Shown: positions 1 through 12,822, counted from the first letter of the stretch. The stretch: 64,000 nucleotides of DNA from Pestalotiopsis fici W106-1 (GCF_000516985.1 NW_006917092.1:5769888-5833887), one strand, 5' to 3'. Notes: generated by a model not told the origin, from the letters alone. A program made the numbers and translations.

Positions 1-484
1 ATCTCTGCTTTTCGATACTCTAGCATTCAACACACCAGCCGGCACCAGGTTGAATTTCAGCACCACTTAGTTTCCTACCAGGAAGACCGCAACTGCCACT
101 CCGCTGTTTAGTAGGACAGCTTCACCAGCGGATATTGCCTGTTGGATGATTCGCACGAAATGAGGATTTAGTGGGCAAGATTCGATCGTTACTACTAAGG
201 GAAAATAAAACTATTATTTCTACTGCCAGAAAATTAAATCTCATCGTATGGCCTTGTATAGATTCGACTTAAATGCCAAGCTACTTGTATAAGTGGGATC
301 AAGTTCTTCAACCAAGATGCTCCTGTTAGTTCTTTGATACTTGGAAGTTCCTCGTCACCTGATCCTCCATGGTAAGATATTGTTGTTACTTCAATCTCCA
401 CTTGCTAAAAATGCAAAATCAAATCCTGGCTTCGAGCCATACAGGCTTCATTAATTATGCGACCGTCAAAATTCAAGTTACAGT
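1..484. other. Intergenic, left edge
   Basis: This stretch lies downstream of the aminopeptidase gene. I see no convincing coding region: the reading frames are short and resemble no family I recognise. It probably holds the 3' untranslated region of the neighbouring minus-strand gene. Confidence 0.5.
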
Positions 485-2174
485 CTACCGCCATCGGTTG
501 TCCCATCCAGCTTGTTCAATAACAAATGCAATGGCAAGCTCCGAGAATCGGGCCATGTGCTATGGTGCGTTAGTCTGGATTACACCGAGGCAATCTTGAA
601 TAGCACTTACATCAATAGAGAAGTAGCCGATTTTGTCATCCACGTCCATTGTGTCCTTGGTCGTGTGAATATACGGATTAGAGTCGCCAGGGAAGCCTCC
701 ACCAGCGAGCGGGTTGCCTAACATTCTACGTTTAGCTGTCTGGAGAGAAGCAAGAAATGATTACAGATCATGCACTTGAACTTACCTTCGCTTGCGAACG
801 CTGCTGGGTAGTTGAGTTTCGTATATGACATGTAGTCAGAACCGGCATTACTATTATACAATTAGTCTTGTAGTTGTCGTAGAACTGAAATCTCAAGACT
901 TACGGGCCAAGTTCATAAACATCAGAAGCAATGGAGATGTACTCTTTTGCAAGCTTGTGAGCCCATTCGGTGAGCGGCACATCGGCTTGCGTCTTGATGA
1001 AGCCAATGGACTCGGTGGCATTGCGGGCAACGTAGGCAGTCATATCCTGGCAATCGTAAGCTTGTCAAGTCATTGAATGCTTAAACAAAGGAAAGCTTAC
1101 AAATTCCATCATTGCACCAATCACAGCATTGGAGTCTTTCTTGTACCTAGCAATAGCTTGACTGCCAAGAAGACCGCCCTGGATTGTAACACATTAGCCT
1201 ATTATACTCTCCATTGGTATTCTTTGAATCGCATACTCACCTCTTCTGCAGCATACCAATGAAACTCAACAGGGCCATCCTGCGGGATGTAGCCGCTGAG
1301 AGCCAGAACACGGAAAGCCTCCAGGATGCTCACTGTGCCCGAGCAATCATCATCGGCGCCCGGCGCAGGTAGGAGGGGAAATAGGTAGTTTGCTGAATCC
1401 TGGTGGGCGCCCAGAATTGTGAGAGGTTGCGTCCAGTTGCGGACTTTGGGCTCGAACCGGGCAATGATGGACGGCTGTGGGAAGATGTGCGTAAAGTATT
1501 CGAGGGAAATGTGCGTATGGAACGGACTCTGGGCAATAATTTCGGCAATGTGATCATGGAGCCACTGGGCACTCGTCTCGCCAATGACACCTCCGTAGTA
1601 TCGATTATAGTAGCTCGTCATGTGCTTGAGCACGTCGTGCATTTTCGAGGTCGATACCTGCGGGAAGAGAGGCTTGACCAATCTTTGGTGCGTGAGGTCG
1701 GGTAGCTCTATTGTTTCTGTGTAAGTCTGTTGCTCTCGTGATGATTGTCGCTTGCGCTTGAAAAGGCTACTCACTAGCTTTTCCAGATAGGGCGCCGACT
1801 TGCTCCTTGTACATGTCATGATAGTCTGTAACGTCCATGAACTTCTTGCCATTCCTCCTCAGGCGCATCTTGGCTCCGACCGTCATCCATTCCGGCTCAT
1901 CCTCTCCGATGACGTGTAGGAGTCGTGGTTCGGCAAGCGCGGCGGCAGCATTGGGATGAAGGGCAAGAAATGCGTCGACGGGATCAGGGTACGATTCGAC
2001 GGTTTGTAGAATTCGTTGCTGTGCTTCTTCGGTGCTAAAGTCGTGATGCACCGTTTCTGGCGAGTGGCCCGCTGATTGACCCAAGACGACCTGTGCGCCA
2101 GATTCTTGAGAGCTCACAACTCTATCGGCAGTGCTTGCAAGAAGCAATAGATTGATGAGGGACGGTCGCAACAT
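485..2174 (-). CDS. Secreted M28 leucine aminopeptidase (LAP1 type)
   Basis: Predicted secreted zinc aminopeptidase that removes N-terminal residues from peptides outside the cell. The protein begins with a hydrophobic signal peptide (MLRPSLINLLLLAS) followed by a propeptide region. The catalytic domain shows the M28 zinc ligands in order: GAHQDS, GADDDCSG, YAAEE and, near the C-terminus, YIHTTKDTMD. The order and spacing fit fungal LAP1 enzymes. At least seven exons are needed. The exon starting GGLLGSQAIARYKK follows YAAEE, and the acceptor before GNPLAGGGFPGD avoids an in-frame stop. The last exon reads HMARFSELAIAFVIEQAGW and ends at TAG, positions 485-487. Secretion and family assignment are strong; substrate preference is inferred from the family. 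Confidence 0.9.
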
Positions 2175-3431
2175 GTTTCTGCAGCTAGTAAAAACTAATT
2201 GAAAGGTGCAGAGCTCTTGTAAGGGTGATGGGCTCGCACCGAGGTTTGTCGTTGTTTATTGTTGAAGCACCCAAATCATCGGTATTCGGAGCTACAGCAG
2301 TCAGTCAGCACCGATGAACAACAGCTCAGCTCCACTGTGCCACAGGTCACATCGCGCGCTGAATGCAGGGACCAACCGCCGATCCACCTCCCTAAAACGG
2401 TCACTAAGGAATCACGATATAACGCCACCTTGGCTACCTCCACCTCGGGACACTGGGCACCTGCAAATGCAATCTGTTTCGCAATCAAGGCATTCGGAGT
2501 TGGCCAATCTGCACGTTTCGAGCCGAGTCCAGACGCCTGTGTATAATTACCTACTTACCTGGGTAGCTCTTTGTTATGTCACAGATTGCGGACTACAGGA
2601 CGTTTGAATGGCCGAGCAGAATACTGCTGGTATGATCGCACCAGCATAAAGCTCATTTGAACAATGCTATTCAGAGGGTAGTATATACTCGGGAGCGCTA
2701 AATGTTATTTGCACATCTCCCTTTTTGCTTTCATTCAAACGGCGCTTCTACATAGCTAAAACATTGCCATACGTGTAGTCAACGAGCCTTGTTTGTATTA
2801 ACCAGGTAGATTTGAGTCGTCATAGGCTCATCTACAATCGGCAGCTCTCCTTCTATCATCATCTCTTGACAAAAACACTGCTGGCCGACTAACACTTGTG
2901 ATTATAATTTCACTTGAGAGAAAACAGAAGTTTTGCTTGCTTCCAGTCGATACTCTTCGCAGGCTCTGTTTTCCTTTGGTCCCGCAGATTCCGATTTCTG
3001 ACGCCGTGATTCCCTAGATAGCTTTTGATGTCGTCTAGAGATCGAAGCTCGATCCCGCAGAAGCCGAATGTCTGGCTTGTACACTTTGAAACGACGTCTG
3101 GAATCTCCTCATGTGTCGTTTCTAGTTCAATAGCCATGAGTAAGACCCTGAGCACTGGTCCCCGGACATCCGGGTGAGAGAGCTCCGTCAACAATCATCC
3201 CCGCCACTCCATATTATTATACCTGCATTTGCATGCAAATGGGGGGAGCTCCGCCCGGGCGGAGGCAAGTGGGGGATGCTGGATGTCCACCGGATACAAC
3301 TACGGCGGTATTCTAACCTGAATATTTCGGGAGTCGAGGGAGTCTTTTGTATTCACTTGACCATTGAAATCTATTTTCAACTCGACGAGAAGCTGCATTT
3401 GCCCAAAAGGACGTACCAAGATATATCCAAC
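2175..3431. other. Intergenic between aminopeptidase and FAH hydrolase
   Basis: This divergent spacer should hold the promoters of both neighbours. A minus-strand frame at 2902-3194 (94 codons) matches no family I know and is not called. The only structure that stands out is a 16-bp perfect palindrome near 3250, listed separately. Confidence 0.5.
3249..3264. promoter_or_regulatory. 16-bp GC-rich perfect palindrome upstream of the FAH hydrolase
   Basis: CTCCGCCCGGGCGGAG reads the same on both strands and lies about 170 bp upstream of the FAH-family start codon. It carries CCG and CGG triplets, the usual contacts of Zn2Cys6 dimers. Function is inferred from position only. Confidence 0.3.
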
Positions 3432-4584
3432 ATGTCGATCCCGTCCTTCAAACGTGAGCCGTCCAACCAGCTACAATCCACCCAAAACAAGCAACACACA
3501 AAACTAATCCGAACAATTACAAGGCCTCATTCGTTTCGTTCCCAAGTCCGACCCGTCCAAGGTCCTGATCGGGGAACCCGAGTCCGAGACCATCGACGTC
3601 GGAGCCGCACTATGGCGACGTGAAGAAATAGCCGCCCACGTCTTTTCCGGCGCTTCGGTGCTGAAGCCCGGATCCAAGACCGGGGGCCGCGAGATTGTCG
3701 AGCGCGTGCTCTCGCCCTTGGCCCCCGAGGAAGTCGGGACCATCCGCTGCATCGGCCTCAACTATGTCAAGCATGCCCAGGAAGCCAAGTGCGATATTCC
3801 CAATGTGCCGACCGTGTTCTTGTGAGTTTCTTTTTTTCCGCTCTCCTATACGCGTGGGGCACACAAAGGCTGTATATATAACTAAACGCTGTGACAACCA
3901 AACAAGAAAGCCAAACACCTCCCTAGGCGACCCGTGGCCCGCCAAGACGGTGCTGCCAAAAGCGACGCAGGAGACTAACACGGGCGACTATGAATCCGAG
4001 CTCGCCGTCATCATCGGCAAAACGGCCAAGAACGTGTCCGAGGCTGAAGCTCTGGACTACGTGCTGGGTTACACGGCTGCCAACGATGTGTCGAGCCGCG
4101 CCGCGCAGTTTGCTCAGACCCAGTGGTGCTACTCCAAGGGGTTTGATGGCTCATGTCCTATTGGTGAGTAATATGCCGCTGTAACTTTCTAGAGACTGCC
4201 AACTGGAGCTAAGTTGATCTTTTCCAGGTCCCGTGATTGCCTCTAAGGAGCTTGTGCCTAACCCGGCAAAGCTGCAAATCCAGGGTTCAAAGAACGACGA
4301 AGTTGTGCAGGAAAGTGGAATCGAGTAAGCCTCTTCGTTTTTGGCTGGTACAATAAGATACTGACCGGGACCCAAGTGATCTCATTTTCGGCGTCCCAAA
4401 ATTGGTGAGCTTCTTGTCGCAGGGAACCACGCTACCTGCTGGGACGGTCATCATCACGGGAACGCCTGCTGGCGTCGGTGCTGGGAAAAGCCCAAAGGTC
4501 ACGCTGCAAGATGGAGATAGGTTTGACGTCAAAATCAGTCCCCATGTTGGGACTCTCATTAATGTTTTTGAAAATGAAGCATGA
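3432..4584 (+). CDS. Fumarylacetoacetate hydrolase family protein (FAHD-like)
   Basis: Predicted metal-dependent C-C or C-O hydrolase or decarboxylase acting on acylpyruvate-like compounds. Five exons give an N-terminus [17 protein letters not shown]. The FAH core then follows: [12 protein letters not shown], the metal-binding stretch [24 protein letters not shown] and the C-terminal ITGTPAGVG, ending in FENEA. Size (about 300 residues) fits FAHD1/FAHD2 proteins rather than the longer tyrosine-pathway FAH. The start is set by the short first exon, whose donor (AAAC|gtgagc) joins in frame to an acceptor just before GCCTCATTCG. It lies convergent with a Zn2Cys6 regulator and near a FAD monooxygenase and a cupin, a setting that fits aromatic-ring breakdown. 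The exact substrate cannot be told. Confidence 0.88.
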
Positions 4585-4653
4585 ACTAGGACATACGAGG
4601 ACTGCGATTGGTCCGTCTCTGCCTGGGAAACCTGTACATGACTTTCCGCTATT

Positions 4654-7213
4654 TCATTGTTGTAAGAACATTGGATTCGAGCCGTCCATATCATCAAGCT
4701 GGAAAGCAAAATCAAAATCCATCTCTCCATCAATAAGGTTGAGTGGTCCCCAGTAATGGTTGAGATGCAGCATGGCCTCGTTGGCATCTACCGCGGGCGG
4801 GACAGCTGGTGGCGTTTCAGTAGAAAACTTTCTTCTTGCCTTGTCGATGGCTCTTTGCATAAGTTTCGCCGCCTTGAGTGCGACAACACACTCATCCATA
4901 GTTTCCAGGATTTCAATAGCCATTGCTACCACGCGAAGCAATGGATCCATCTCTGCTTCTGTTGCCTCTTTCATTACGTATACTAGAATGACGGAGGCGG
5001 CAAAGACGGTGTATGTAGTGTTATAATACCTGAAATATGTCAGCTCACTATATCAATGGCCAACGCGGAGGGTGAACTTACCATGTGCGGAAAAAGTCAT
5101 GATGCTGATATGTGATGTATATGGTATCAATAGTCTGCTTTGCCGAGTCTAGACATTTTTGTACGCCTTCACGAAGCCCAGGCAATGCACCTTGGTCGTT
5201 TGAAGATGACGTAAGTAATAGTGAGCCAAACGTAAGTATGCGCAAATTGTGGTATCCTGTAATCTCACGTTAGAGAAGCACACATGGATCTTTGTAGGGC
5301 ACTCACTTATCCCTAGGACCAGCCGCTGCCGCTTGGCCCATTGAGGATCACGAACACTCTTTAAGGACACAGGTTCGCCTGTCGCCTGTTTGGGTCTGAT
5401 GGCATCTGGTAGGCCCTCGACCCACTTGTCAAGATCTTGCTCCAGCCGGTATGCGAGAGCCACTGTTCTAGGCGTTATGGTCTCTGGTAAATAGATGTCT
5501 AGGCAAATACTCCTGGTGATTCTGCTGAGATCCACCATTGATTTGATGATGGCGCATTGGGGTGGGTCGAAATGGTCGTCTGGCATGGACCCAGAGTTGT
5601 CGTTACCAATGAGTGGGAAACTCCGATTATGGTATAGATCCGCTCCAAGTGTATCTGGTCTTCCCATGGCGAATGACATTTCACTGTACACGGTTGTTAG
5701 GCATAGATTTGGGTCATCGGCGGCCAGGCATGAATGCTTACGTTTCCAGTGAGTACAAGCCCCTGTTACATGTTAGCTACTGCCAAGGTGATTCGATAAG
5801 CATATTTTAGAACCTACCACCATGTTCTAGCTTCAGCCTTCAGCTGAGAGACTGGCTTCTTTGATTGAGGGCTCGGCTCCCGATTGATGCCCATTGCCAA
5901 TGCTGTCCGGACTGCCAGGCCGACATACATATACGACCCTGTCAAGTCAGTCAGCTAGTGCCAACATGCTTGATCTAGTGGATAATTACTTACAGTGAGC
6001 ATTCAACTCATTTTGACAGATCTTGGACTATTGAAGTTGATGAGACATTTGGGTGCACCTGCGGAAGAAGAGAAACAATGTAACTTACCAGCATAAAGTA
6101 GCACTGTACCATGTCCAAGTCAGTTACCATGCCAAGCCGATGGCATCGTGCGATGGCCTCGTCAAAAAAAGTCCTGCTCCACTGCATATTCGTAATGCCA
6201 CCGATGGGCTCTTCCTCCCTAGGTCCGACCAAGGCGCCCAACGAGAGAATGCTGTAATAAAGTGCCGCAAAGCTCGACGTGTGTAAATGATGACCTTCCT
6301 GCGACCACAGCTGTTCACAGCGAGACAAGAACTCGGTCTTGTCCAAGAAGGGATGAACGAAATGTAGACTTGTGAAATAGTTCATGATGAAATTTTGGCA
6401 TTGGGGATAATGTGTCACCCGTCCCGGGCGCTGACCTCCGAGGGCGGCATCGACCGCGGGGGAGAATGCATGGTTGTGTAGATTCGACACGAGAGCCTCT
6501 CCGTCTTGGTCCTCCCGTGCTTCTTCCGGCTCATCGCCGGCTCTCTGGACCTGGGACAATAATGCAACGGAAGATGAGCTGCCATAGAACTCGACATTGC
6601 GAGTATGTCTGTTGATGCCCGAGATCTCCTGACCCGATGCCTGACCTAGGCGGAGCGAGGCTGGGGAATCTGCGTCATAGCTGCTAGATGCATGACGTTC
6701 GTTTTCCTTGTACGCAGGGCTGGAGGCTGATGGTGCAGCATCCTTAGCCACGAGCGGTGCTGGCTGCTGAGAGGTCGTTGCTTGCCCTGCTTTCGCTTGT
6801 GCCTCAAATGCGGAAAGCCGTCTTACTTGTTCTTCGAGATGTCTCACATAGCTAGTGGAGTGTTCAGTCTTGTCATGTGTTGTTGGTATTACATGATGGA
6901 AGTGAATGAGCACTCACTCTGGCGTGAATAGCCTCCTGCCTGAATCTTGACCCCGGTAGACACATTCTATGTTGTGGTCTGAGGAGGACAGAGGTTAGTC
7001 GCAGACTGGACTCGGAAGTCACACTCGATGAGATGAGAGTTGACTGAAATACTACAGCAAGGGAGCAAACCTACTTCGGCAATAAGTGCATGGATACAAA
7101 TCGTCGCATTTGTTCTTCTTGATCCTGCAAGCATCGCAGGCCCGCGCAGCCCGGGGTCTCCGGACTTTACTACTGGAGTTCTGGACAGGCGGGCGCGGAC
7201 TGGGACGGTCCAT
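4654..7213 (-). CDS. Zn2Cys6 transcription factor with fungal_trans domain
   Basis: Nuclear regulator. The N-terminus holds the binuclear zinc cluster CDACRIKKNKCDDLYPC followed by TYC and, across an intron, HNIEC, giving six cysteines. A linker/coiled-coil segment (YVRHLEEQVRRLSAFE) follows, then a Ser-rich stretch. The fungal_trans region begins near FIMNYFTSLHFVHPFLDK and continues through AVRTALAMGINREP and GRPDTLGADLY. About eight exons are needed; one is only seven residues long (GLYSLET). The start at 7213 is the first ATG before the zinc cluster, with an in-frame stop a few codons upstream. The C-terminus ends DDMDGSNPMFLQQ. It sits between the FAH hydrolase and the FAD monooxygenase, so it may regulate them; that is inference from position. 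Confidence 0.88.
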
Positions 7214-7905
7214 CGCGTCCGAAAATGCGGCAATCTAAAGGCGGAAGCATGGGCAAGCAAAAACTAGGTGGTAGGCAGTAGCAGTAGCAGCAGCCAACAG
7301 CCAGCGCGTCTCACGATGATCGTATGTTTCTGGATTGCTTGCTTTGTCTAATGGTGTCGCGCGCGCAATTGTGCATACGGAGTGTGGTTACTCGTCGGGG
7401 TCCGAATATCTGCTGCTTGCTTGCTTGCCTTGCTTGCTGCTGCCTTTGCGCCGCACTCCGTCTGTCCTGCATTTGGATAAGGTAATGTCGCCTCCTCCAT
7501 CCAATCGCACCCAACCCAATCTGGATCGTGCCCTGAACACGGTCTCCATCACGTGGCCCGAGCCAAGGGGGAAAGAGAGGGGTCTAGGGGAGTGGGGAAA
7601 TAATGTGGGGTAGAGGAAACACTGGACAAGGTCGACTTCGTCAATGCGGAGAGACGCCCAAGAAGCAACCAAAACGCCGCCGCCAAAAGAAAGGTCATCA
7701 GCCTCAGTTGAGTCAAGTCACGCTTGAGTTGCTGCACCCCGAGACACCGCCCAGGTTGCATGCATGCATGTGCATACATACAGTGGACGGCATCGGTCCG
7801 ACTGATCGACCTTGTCCGTCTTTGTTTTGCACAAGGTGACAATCGACCTCAGGAATAAGATGAGAGGGTAAAACGATCCACGTCTCGCTCTGTCGTCAGA
7901 GTCTT

Positions 7906-7924
7906 TCTCTCTCTCTCTCTCTCT
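7906..7924. repeat. (CT)n microsatellite
   Basis: An uninterrupted run of nine CT units lies in the spacer upstream of the monooxygenase. Pyrimidine tracts are common in fungal promoters, but here it is about 1.1 kb from the start codon. Confidence 0.9.
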
Positions 7925-8704
7925 ATCTGCTCTTACGAACACGATACAACACTTCTCAGACTCGGCTTTGAAGCAACAGTCATTCTTGGCATGAGAAGCA
8001 TGCATACTTTACTTACCTAAGCAGTTACTTGACGGCTGCACATAAAAATATTGCTGAAGTTGACAAATGCTCGCTTGACGCGTCGCACATCGTTAGTGGC
8101 CCGCTTGATGCTAGGTAGCTGGCTGATCTGAAGCCGTCCCATTATTTCGTGCTCCAGCCTACGACAGCTATTGCAATTCGCGACTGTATCATTGGCATTT
8201 CACGGCATCGGATAGCTGCCACCTATTAGCTGTTCAATGGAGTACAAATACCGAAAACGACTGCCGCTGCTTTCCTCTAGGCAAGTGTGCCATACCGTAT
8301 CCAGGTACAAACCACGATATACTCCTGCCGCAACGCCACGAAAGGCTAGGGCAAAATAGATTGACATAGGAGGTATAAGAAAACAGAAGATGCAATGTGA
8401 AATAAGCGAGTCTACGGAGTTACCGCTCGACACTTGATTGTACTGAACCCAACGATCTGTTTGGAAGTGCAACCTCGGGAGACGAGAAACCAACCTTGTT
8501 TGCGCCTCTCTGAGAAATGAGGACACATCTCGAAGGTATATCATGTAAGCCTATTGAAAGCTGGTGGTGCCTGTCTCGCATGTCGGTCATTGTCGAACCC
8601 GACAATCGTTTCTGCACTACCCCAACCTGCAGGATCATCCGCGGCAAGAAACGCCTCTGATCCAGATCTCGAACTTTGACACCCTCGCCAAAAGTGTCGG
8701 GGCC

Positions 8705-8754
8705 CGGAATTGCCGCCCGGGGGGAAAACCACAACACAGGGGCCGGAAATTCCG
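8705..8754. promoter_or_regulatory. Two CGG-N5-CCG inverted repeats
   Basis: CGGAATTGCCG (8705-8715) and CGGAAATTCCG (8744-8754) lie 240-290 bp upstream of the monooxygenase ATG. Paired CGG/CCG triplets with fixed spacing are typical Zn2Cys6 dimer sites. The first, read on the other strand, is CGGCAATTCCG, identical to a site upstream of the bicupin gene at 12823. Confidence 0.45.
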
Positions 8755-8994
8755 AGCAATCTTCCCCAACTTCCTAACTGAGCAGCTGTCGGTTTCATTT
8801 ATTTCCCCCATTATCCTGGGGGGAAATCTGGGGTGGCGTGGGGGCATAGACGCAGCATCCTAGCAAGAGCCAAGGCATTCACGGGAATCCCTTTCCTCTG
8901 TCAACTACCATTTATCGGGTTCCAACTCAAAACTTCACTCTCTTGCTGTCTGTTCCTCTGCTGCTTTCATCACAAGCTCATATTCTCGGCAGTC

Positions 8995-10713
8995 ATGGTC
9001 AGTAAACAGGTTTCGCATCCGATATACAACTCGGCAATAGTACTCACCACCAATCACAGGCGCAAGAACAGCGAAAGAGTCCCGTCCAGTTGGACGTTAT
9101 CGTGGTCGGTGCCGGCTTGAGTGGTTTGGCCTCTGCGATTGGAGCTGCTCTATCCGGACACCACGTGACCGTATATGAATCTGCCAAGGAGCTCCTCGAG
9201 GTGAGTTCATCATTTACCTAGAAATTTGGTTATCTTTTCTTTTTCGTCCCATATACTGAAATGCATTTCCCAAGGTCGGTGCTGGACTCCAGGTAACCCC
9301 TAACTGCACAAGGATCCTGCAGAAATGGGGACTGCCAGATCGATTGTGGCAATCTGCAGCAGAGCCCACTTCTCTGCTGGTGCACCGGTACTCGGGTGAG
9401 GTTCTCGCCATGGAAAAGGACTTTGATAAGAACATTCGTCAAAAATACGGTGCTCCCTTCATCGATCTGCATCGTGTCGACATGCAGCTCTCCCTTTATG
9501 AGAGGGCCAAGGATCTCGGTGTCGTGTTCAACCTGGGCGAGAAGATTGAGTCTATCGACTTTGACATACCCGAGATTACATGTGTCTCAGGACTGAAAGG
9601 CAGAGCAGACCTCATCGTCGCTGCCGACGGCTTGTGGTCCAAGAGTCGGGCGTGTCTGCTGGGGAGAAATGACCCACCGATCCCGACTGGCGACCTGGCC
9701 TACAGAGTCGTGCTTAATCTCGACCAAATTCAAGATCCAGAACTCAGACTTTGGGTCAAGTATCCGTCATGTCACTTCTGGATCGGTCCTGGCGCCCATG
9801 CTGTGGGTTACTCGCTCCGTGCTGGACAGATGTACAACATTGTTCTTTTGGTGCCGGATGATCTCCCGGAAGGTGTGAGCAAGCAGTCTGGCTCCATTGA
9901 AGAGATGAAGGCATTGTTCAAGGACTGGGACCCTATCCTAGGAAGGTTCCTTGATCTTGTCGATGACGTTGATAAGTGGAAACTGATGCACAGTGAGTAG
10001 ATGCTGCTCCTGATCAGCTTTGTGGTTCAGACTAACATTCTTCCTAGGAGAGGAGCTCGACTCATGGGTCAATGACAAGTCCAACTTTGTTTTTGTGTAA
10101 GTATTCCTCAGACATGCTGCAATGACGGAAAAGAACGTCGGCTAATGGGTACAACTTTTTGAAGCGGTGATGCCTGCCATCCCATGCTGCCGTATTTGGC
10201 ACAAGGTGCCAACTCGGCAATTGAGGACGGAGCTGTGCTTGGAAGTCTCTTGGGCCACATCAACTCCAAGGCGCAGCTGCCCAAAGCTCTGAAGATGTAC
10301 GAGAAGCTGCGGAAAGCCAGGGGTGAGGCTATCGTTCGCGAAACATTCAAGCAGGTACGTTGGCCATTATGCCTCCCGTTAAGCGAATGCTCACTCACAA
10401 TTCCTTGCAGCGCGAGTCTTTCCACATGCACGATGGCCCCAAGCAACAAGCACGTGATGAAATCTTCCGTCAGTACATGGATGGAGAGAAGCTCAGCGGA
10501 CCTTTCCCAAGCCGATGGACATGTCCAGAGGTGCAGCCGTGGCTGTATGGCTACGATGCCTTCAAGGAGGTGGCTGATGCCGTAAAGGAAAGTCCATTCA
10601 CTGAAAACAAGCAAGTGGAAGCCGACTGCGCCACGACTTGGGTCGCTCCAGTGCCAGTGCTTGGCAGAGTGACCTCGTGGATCAAGTCGAGAATGTCACG
10701 GATGTCGATATAG
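8995..10713 (+). CDS. FAD-dependent monooxygenase (salicylate hydroxylase-like)
   Basis: Predicted class A flavin hydroxylase that would hydroxylate an aromatic or similar ring using NAD(P)H and O2. The dinucleotide-binding motif VIVVGAGLSGLASAIG follows a five-codon first exon. The DG motif region reads GRADLIVAADGLWSKSR. The FAD ribityl-binding motif GDACHPMLPYLAQGANSAIEDG is complete. Six exons join in frame and the protein ends RVTSWIKSRMSRMSI. The ATG at 8995 is chosen because its short exon splices in phase (AAACAG|gtttcg to CACAG|GCGCAA). Two CGG-N5-CCG repeats lie upstream. The family also contains secondary-metabolism enzymes, so salicylate is only a family label. Confidence 0.9.
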
Positions 10714-11004
10714 TTCGAAGCGTCATGGCGTTGTTGTGTAATGATTTTAGCGCATACAAGGAGTTATTGATGTAACATAATTCTTGGTTTTATCATCTCT
10801 CATCGCAAATGACTGACACTACTGGATCATTATTTTCCATTCTGACTTGATACTGGCGACCTATCAATCAGTAGGCTTGTAGTGGCTAACGTGCGCCTCT
10901 CAATGGGAATATATTTTTCTAAAATAATCTTCTGGGCCTTATCGCTTGAGCTCGTCCAGCTTCCCATATAGGAGTCGCGACTCAAAATATCATCTTCCGC
11001 GACT
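10714..11004. other. Convergent 3' spacer
   Basis: Short AT-rich gap between the ends of the monooxygenase (plus) and the esterase (minus). Nothing else seen. Confidence 0.5.
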
Positions 11005-12079
11005 TTAGACTATCAGACTCTCCAAGAAATCAAACCCTTTCCGCTGGAGGTCCCACGTCTGACTTCCAACCTTCATTTTGCCAGCAAACGTGTGCTCCTC
11101 ATCTGGCACTTCAGTCATCTCACACTTGACGCCCTTCTGCTGCAATACAGCATACAAGTCTCTGCTCAGGCTGATGGGCACCATGGTATCGGCCAAGCCG
11201 TGAACAATGTAGGTGGGCGGGAACGAGGCACCATCAACATTGAGCAGCGGGTCGACCTTTGCCCAGTCCTTGGACGGGTAAATGGCATCCATGACGGTGC
11301 CGTTGCCAATCTGGGTCATGGCAAAGGCGACCCGCGGATCGCCAAAGTTGGGACCGCCCGTCGCCTGGCCCTCGAGCGAGACGCCGCCCACGATGGGCAC
11401 CGGCTTCTCGTCGTAAATCTTGGCGATAAAGTCGGCGGCCAGCGGCGGCAGCCTCGCCTGCATGTGCGGCAGGGGACTAGTCCAGAACGGGTCGGCAAAG
11501 TTGCAAGGTCCGTACATGTCAAAGATTCCAGCCACGGGGCGCGGAACGCCAAAGCCCTGAATGCAATGGTTAGGAAACGTGAGTGTAGACATTTAGCTTC
11601 AATTAAACATACCAGGCTGAGAGCCAATGTGCCTCCAGAAGATGTGCCAAATGCGAAAACGTGATCGAGATCGACCCTGAACTCGTCTCCCTGAACAGTC
11701 GATAATTGCTTCTGCAGACTGCCATCATAGATCCAAGCCAATAAGTCACGGCAGTCCTTCATGGGTCCCTCCAGAAGGTCGACCTGCGGGCACAACCGAT
11801 GATTGGGGACCAATACTATCCATCCACGGCTCAGGCAATCCTCGACCTGGTCCTTGTTCACCATGCCCGAGGCACCCAGCATAAAGGCACCTCCATGGAT
11901 ATCGATGACTGTCCCAGAGTGTAAGACTGCGAGTTCATGGGTATGAGATTGGTGCATCACTTACTGACGGGCTGTCCTCTGCTGGCCTTCTTCTCAGTCG
12001 CTGGCAGATAGGTTTCAACATCGATTTCCTGCCCATCCAACACCTTGTAGACAAGGCGGTTCGATTTTGTGTAGGCCAT
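11005..12079 (-). CDS. Alpha/beta hydrolase (esterase/lipase, HSL-like)
   Basis: Predicted intracellular carboxylesterase. It starts MAYTKSNRLVYKVLDGQEID with no signal peptide. Across the first intron comes VIDIHGGAFMLGASG, the HGG oxyanion-hole motif. The nucleophile elbow is FGTSSGGTLALS. The acid is in HGLADTMVP and the catalytic histidine in PDEEHTFAGK, so the Ser-Asp-His set is complete. Three exons; the second junction falls between TLALSL and GFGVPRPVAG. It is divergent from the bicupin and shares its upstream spacer, which carries a CGGCAATTCCG site. Co-regulation with the monooxygenase and cupin is an inference. Confidence 0.85.
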
Positions 12080-12719
12080 GTTTTTCGGACCTATGCTGAA
12101 ATGTTCGGAGATAAATAAAGTTCCTTGGTTGGCTCTTGACTTTTCCAGACCTTGTCAACCCGCAGATGTCCTCAATGGCACATGGAATGGAAGCGAAATA
12201 AAATGAAATGATATCAACTTGAGGTTTACCTAAGCGGCGTCGGTATTCTTGGGGTAGGAATAGCACCGGTGACCATGCAAGCAAAGACAGACGGACAAGT
12301 GGTGGTAGACCCGCCGGCAACGCCGCTCGGTAGTCTCGGTCTTGCGACGGACGACTCCATAGGAAAATGTGGTACCAAAACCACCCCGCGCAGCGTCAGC
12401 GATAGTACATGCTAATTCTTATGCCCTATTCTAATAGGGAACATAATGCTCCATCTATTGGTTAGATGCTATTGCATTCAAGCCCAGCACTGCTGCCAAT
12501 TGACACATACTCTACGCAGCGTGTAATATCAATCGTAGAGAACTCCCCATTGAGGTCCCAGACGTTGACCTCTCATGATCTCATCGTATGCAGCCAAGTC
12601 TTCTTGATTCGAGAATAATACAACTCTGAGCTGATCAGACATTGGACCCTTCAGCCTGCGACAATTCCATAGTCCGAGTGACTGGATTTACATTCCCCAT
12701 TGCCTGGATGAAAGTCCAG

Positions 12720-12747
12720 GTCCAGACCCCCCAGTCCAGACCCCCCC
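12720..12747. repeat. Tandem 14-nt repeat
   Basis: GTCCAGACCCCCCA occurs twice head to tail (the second copy has one extra C in the run). It lies in the spacer between the esterase and the bicupin. No function can be read from it. Confidence 0.8.
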
Positions 12748-12822
12748 AGCCCCATTACGCCTTGGTCCCTGGACAATATTACCCTTTCGCGAAGGAGGAC
12801 GGACTTGAGAGTTCAGCACACC

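Larger units (their letters stand above)
7214..8994. other. Long intergenic region upstream of the FAD monooxygenase
   Basis: About 1.8 kb with no credible gene; many short frames occur on both strands but none shows a domain. It should contain the promoters of the regulator (minus) and the monooxygenase (plus). It holds a CT microsatellite, a GCAT-rich patch near 7757-7780 and two CGG-N5-CCG inverted repeats, listed separately. Confidence 0.5.

Noticed and set aside
2902..3194. 94-codon minus-strand frame as a small gene
   Set aside because: No signal peptide, domain or splice partner, and it lies in a divergent promoter region.
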